Shown in pieces: positions 60,610 to 64,000 of a stretch of DNA of 64,000 bases. The DNA is taken from NCBI RefSeq assembly GCF_003590095.1, contig NC_039500.1, positions 1,488,001 through 1,552,000 on the forward strand, written 5' to 3'. The notes beneath the pieces were generated by a model. That model did no database searches, was not told the origin of the DNA, and saw only the letters and a program-made list of their open reading frames with translations. Position 1 is the first letter of the stretch, and each line of letters begins with the position of its first letter. Source of the stretch: Trichoplusia ni. Lineage: Eukaryota; Arthropoda; Insecta; Lepidoptera; Noctuidae. Made by a program: the position numbers and the translations under genes.

Positions 60610-62007
60610 TTAACTAAAGCGATCACGTACCGCTCAAAGCGAAGGCATTCCTTTTAAAATAGAAAACGATCGGTCTCACACGGGCCAATCGGACGCTATT
60701 GTACCATTTTAGGGTTGATAAAAACTTGTTGTGGCTAGATTGTGTGGTATCCACACGCCGGGACTTTTTACCCCTTTTATTAGTTGTATACTTACTTTTG
60801 TAAGACATGAGCACGTTGAAGGGGGACCAATACCACCCCTTAAAGTAAAGCCGCTGTTTTATTGCTTACTGCTCTTCTTCTTTTCGTATGGCTGACTCAC
60901 GTACAATGTGATAGGTATCAGAGTTTTTGAACCCTAGGCGTCTGACGTGGTTTTATATCCACCCTAAAATAATCCTCAGGTATATAATTAATTTTTACTC
61001 AGTAAAAACGAATCGAAAAGCCACACTTATCCCTAGGCATTCACTACTATAAAGCAAAATATAAACCTAACTACTGCAAGACACGGAAGTGATGATGCCT
61101 ATAACGGTACAATAACTCATAGTTTTAATTGACATATCCTAAAGCGTGAAAGGAAAAATAAGAATTACCCAACATCCAAAATGAACAAAAAATCATGTCG
61201 AGTTTCTAGACTCAATGCTGTCTTGGACTATTTCCAAGCTTAATATTTTACCTGAGGAAAGGCTTTTAATTTGACTAACACACCTATTCCACCAAAAAAT
61301 CCCACTTTTGACTTCTGTGATGTACGCCCGAAAACCAATGAAAGAAGTTCTGTTTCACTGCGAGTACTGAAATGAAATTTTGAATTTATGACCAGAGCAG
61401 CGTTACAGCTTTCTACAGTAGAGATGTACGAAACTTCGCTAATTTGGCTTCAAATCATCAGGCTCTAGTTTGCAATGTTTGAGAATTTACTTCATGTCAG
61501 ACAAACATGTAGTAGGCTATTAATTTCTTTTAAAAAATAGCTCAATTACGTCACTGGATGAAGCGACTAGAATGCCGATTTTTTTTAATCCAGTCGCCAC
61601 GTCGAAAGCTAAAAGTGACCAACAGTAGCGCAAAAACAAAAGAAATAAAAGTCGAGATATTTATAAGAACCTAAATATAGCATTAGCCCCATTTATTCAA
61701 CGATTATAAAAGTCAACATGCAACTTAATATAAAAACATTTATTCTACCGCATAAAAACCTCAAAGCGGACATGCAAATACGAATTAAAACTAACAAAGC
61801 GTTCTCTTAAACGGTATGAAAGCAAGCGGAAAAACGTTTGAGGTCACGCGTTAAGACGATTTACGTTACGACGTTCCTTAGGACATGTCCACGAGAAACT
61901 AGGGCTCGGAGACTCTCGCAGCGTCGTGTCCTCGCCATCAATAGACATCACTTGACCCAGTAAACTAGGGACATTCAAATCGTTTCTCGTTTAGACTCGA
62001 GACTCAC
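60610..62007. other. no gene seen
   Basis: A 63-codon minus frame at 60623-60814 is rich in Lys/Arg/Ser and unrecognised. 61850-62000 is G+C-richer. Confidence 0.4.
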
Positions 62008-62043
62008 CTCAAAGGGCACCGCTATAAAAATTTCATGAAACGG
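62008..62043 (-). other. candidate 36-nt microexon
   Basis: On the minus strand TTTCACCTGCAG ends just before 62043. A stop-free 12-codon stretch (PFHEIFIAVPFE) then runs to a strong donor GAG/GTGAGT. Length is a multiple of three. It lies in a G+C-richer patch (about 61850-62060). Two good splice signals this close can occur by chance. Confidence 0.2.
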
Positions 62044-62477
62044 CTGCAGGTGAAACGCGTATCTTTTTAATATCACCTCAATGTTGACACTACTCCCTCA
62101 ATTCAGATAAGATACAAAATTTAACACTCATTAAAGGATATTCGACTTTACACCGATGCTTTTGAAGTTGAAAATGTAATATTTGGTGCGGTAGTCGTAG
62201 TTTTTGTCATTATGTTGTAGGTATTCAGGAATGAAAGCGTGGCTCTTTTAACGGGATCGCAGCAATCGTTTTTAGCGCGATAATTGCGGATGAAGACCGA
62301 CAGCCGCGTAATTTTGTAATGTACTTTGATATTCAACGGATATTCTAGTTGAAAGAACGGTACGACTGGTTTTTTATGAATTTAAATCTGTTATTTCTGT
62401 TTAAAAACAGAGTGTATACGTAATGGAGTTTTGTTAGCATATCAAAATATTCAGGTACGGAACCTGAATGCATTTGT

Positions 62478-62626
62478 TAATAATAAAGGTTTTTTTTTTA
62501 TTGAAACAAATAATGAAGGTTTCGGATCGAGTCTGGATGAGGCTACCACAGGACCGTAGAAATTGGCACGAGAAAGGGAAGGCTTATACCGAGGAGTGGG
62601 AGGATAAAGGCTGTGGATGATGATGA
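62478..62626 (+). mobile_element. short 5'-truncated LINE 3' end with 13-bp target duplication
   Basis: Codons at 62525-62620 read DRVWMRLPQDRRNW then HEKGKAYTEEWEDKGCG and stop, followed by TGATGATGA. TGAATGCATTTGT flanks it on both sides (62465-62477, 62627-62639). About 47 non-coding bases lie between the left duplication and the LINE part. It is the same LINE family as 20198-20309. Confidence 0.85.
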
Positions 62627-62639
62627 TGAATGCATTTGT

Positions 62640-64000
62640 CAGGAATAATGAAGTAATGGCAAGTAATTAAATAGTTGTTTGCGTCTTTGTCATTATTCAG
62701 ATGCTTTACCAATCTAGGTGCATGCATCCTAGTTTAAATTGCCTGCTGTTTCAACTTTATATCCTAATCAAACCGTTTCTAAACCAGAACCTATCTGATT
62801 AAATGTCAACAATAACACAAAAACAAGGTTTACACAAGCGGACAGACCCCATTTTACTTACACATCATTATTTTAACGTCAACATTTGCCATTGAGTAAA
62901 TCGTTAGTTCCTAACACTATTGACAAAATGGCGGGCTGTCATGTGTCAGTTATGACACTTGTTATTCACCAAAGAGCTCGACGTCGGACAGTAATCACAA
63001 GAAAAATAACTAGCAAGGCCAAGATTTACAAATAATGTTGTTTTGTGTCCATTTTGAGGTTAACCGAATGAACTACCTGCCGTTCTACTTGCTTACCTAT
63101 TCAGACCCGAGATTAATAAACAATTAATAAGAAACCTAACTCATGAAAAAATCAACAAAACACTGGAATATCCATGAACTTATTTATTTCTACCTTTTTA
63201 TGATTTCACCAATTTAAATATTTTACAGCCAACTGCACTTTATGGAAGCATTGAGAAGGGAGTTACCCTAGTAAAGATTTTCCAGCCATGTTATTGCGTA
63301 ATAATTTCACGTCATCACAAAAATATTAAGCATAACTTACATAACAAGTCATGACAGAGAAAAAAATCTAAAGAAAATATTTGCTTGCGTACGTAATTAA
63401 TTATTACAGGGGAATATTTTTTTTTCAAACTTATCACAATCTGTGCAACACTAAGGAGGGTTGGAAAATAAAAAAGAAGATAAAATTTGAAAAGAGAACG
63501 ATAATTACGGAAGATTGCCGAAGAGGTAATAACGTGCTCACCCTCATGAATACTTTAAAATTGGAATCTTTCGTGTTAATTTTTTTAACGTGACTTGCAC
63601 AAATGTTGCACCTATTCTGTATTAGAAAATTGAATCATTAATCTTGTTGTGAATACATTAATTGATGAATTATATCAGAAAAAATAGAATTTGATGGATA
63701 AATAGAATGTAAGTCTATACTGACTGTCTATATGATTTGGAAATAATTCAGTTAACGTAATTTTATGCACGAGAGTAGGGGTTTTCTACCCCTACTATAT
63801 TACATGGATGTTATAGAAATATAATTAAATTTATATATTCATAGATAGCAATTATCGATAAAGAGTGTCACCTGATCGCTCGATCTTCTGCTTAGAGGAA
63901 GAAGTAATTGCCCAGCATTGGGTCAAGCCGGCTGATTTTATACCTACTGTTAGATATTTTTGAGTACATAGTTACAGACTACAAATTCTAACTTTGATTA
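62640..64000. other. no gene seen
   Basis: AT-rich DNA. 63893-63945 (ATTGCCCAGCATTGGGTCAA) resembles a LINE 3' tail. The 70-codon frame at 63381-63593 is unsupported. Confidence 0.5.

Overview
This window looks like gene-poor, AT-rich nuclear DNA of a moth or butterfly (Lepidoptera). The main clue is its repeats: short Helitrons with TC...CTAG ends, tRNA-derived SINEs, truncated non-LTR tails ending in TGATGATGA, hAT-, Harbinger- and other MITE-like elements, and the dispersed repeat built around GTGCGAGTCGGACTCGC. The species cannot be named from sequence alone. No rRNA, CRISPR array, bacterial operon or free-standing tRNA gene was seen. The tRNA-like boxes present all lie inside SINEs.

The one long reading frame is at 32561-36289 (+). 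It encodes a complete set of R4/Dong-clade retrotransposon domains: Myb-like DNA-binding segment, reverse transcriptase with an intact YMDD box, a Cys-Cys-His-Cys zinc knuckle, and a C-terminal restriction-like endonuclease. (TAA)n tracts flank the element on both sides, which is the target reported for Dong elements. No stop interrupts the frame, but no ATG lies between the 5' junction and codon 76, so the copy is probably 5'-truncated.

Layout: 1-9 kb holds scattered SINE pieces, a palindromic MITE (4425-4562), two Helitrons meeting tail to tail (about 8000) and a decayed LINE end (8279-8700). 9-20 kb holds a SINE split by a MITE (9222-9678), a Helitron copy (11046), a composite repeat with three 320-bp tandem units (16038-17117) and another SINE. 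20-32 kb holds a very short LINE tail with perfect 13-bp duplications (20198-20309), a CpG-rich possible first exon (24639-24815), a decayed minus-strand LINE (27112-27800), a well-defined Helitron (28116-28385) and two SINEs. 32.5-36.4 kb is the Dong-like element. 36-57 kb holds many SINE and Helitron copies, a possible terminal coding exon (51288-51524) and a hAT MITE (55898-56149). At 57.7-58.8 kb three elements are nested: a Helitron in a hAT element in a SINE. The last 5 kb has one more short LINE copy with 13-bp duplications (62478-62626) and little else.

Host coding sequence is only weakly supported: one candidate terminal exon, one or two CpG-rich candidate first exons and one 36-nt candidate microexon. 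The window is best read as intron or intergenic DNA shaped by repeated insertion, with the Dong-like copy as the only plausibly recent coding-competent element.
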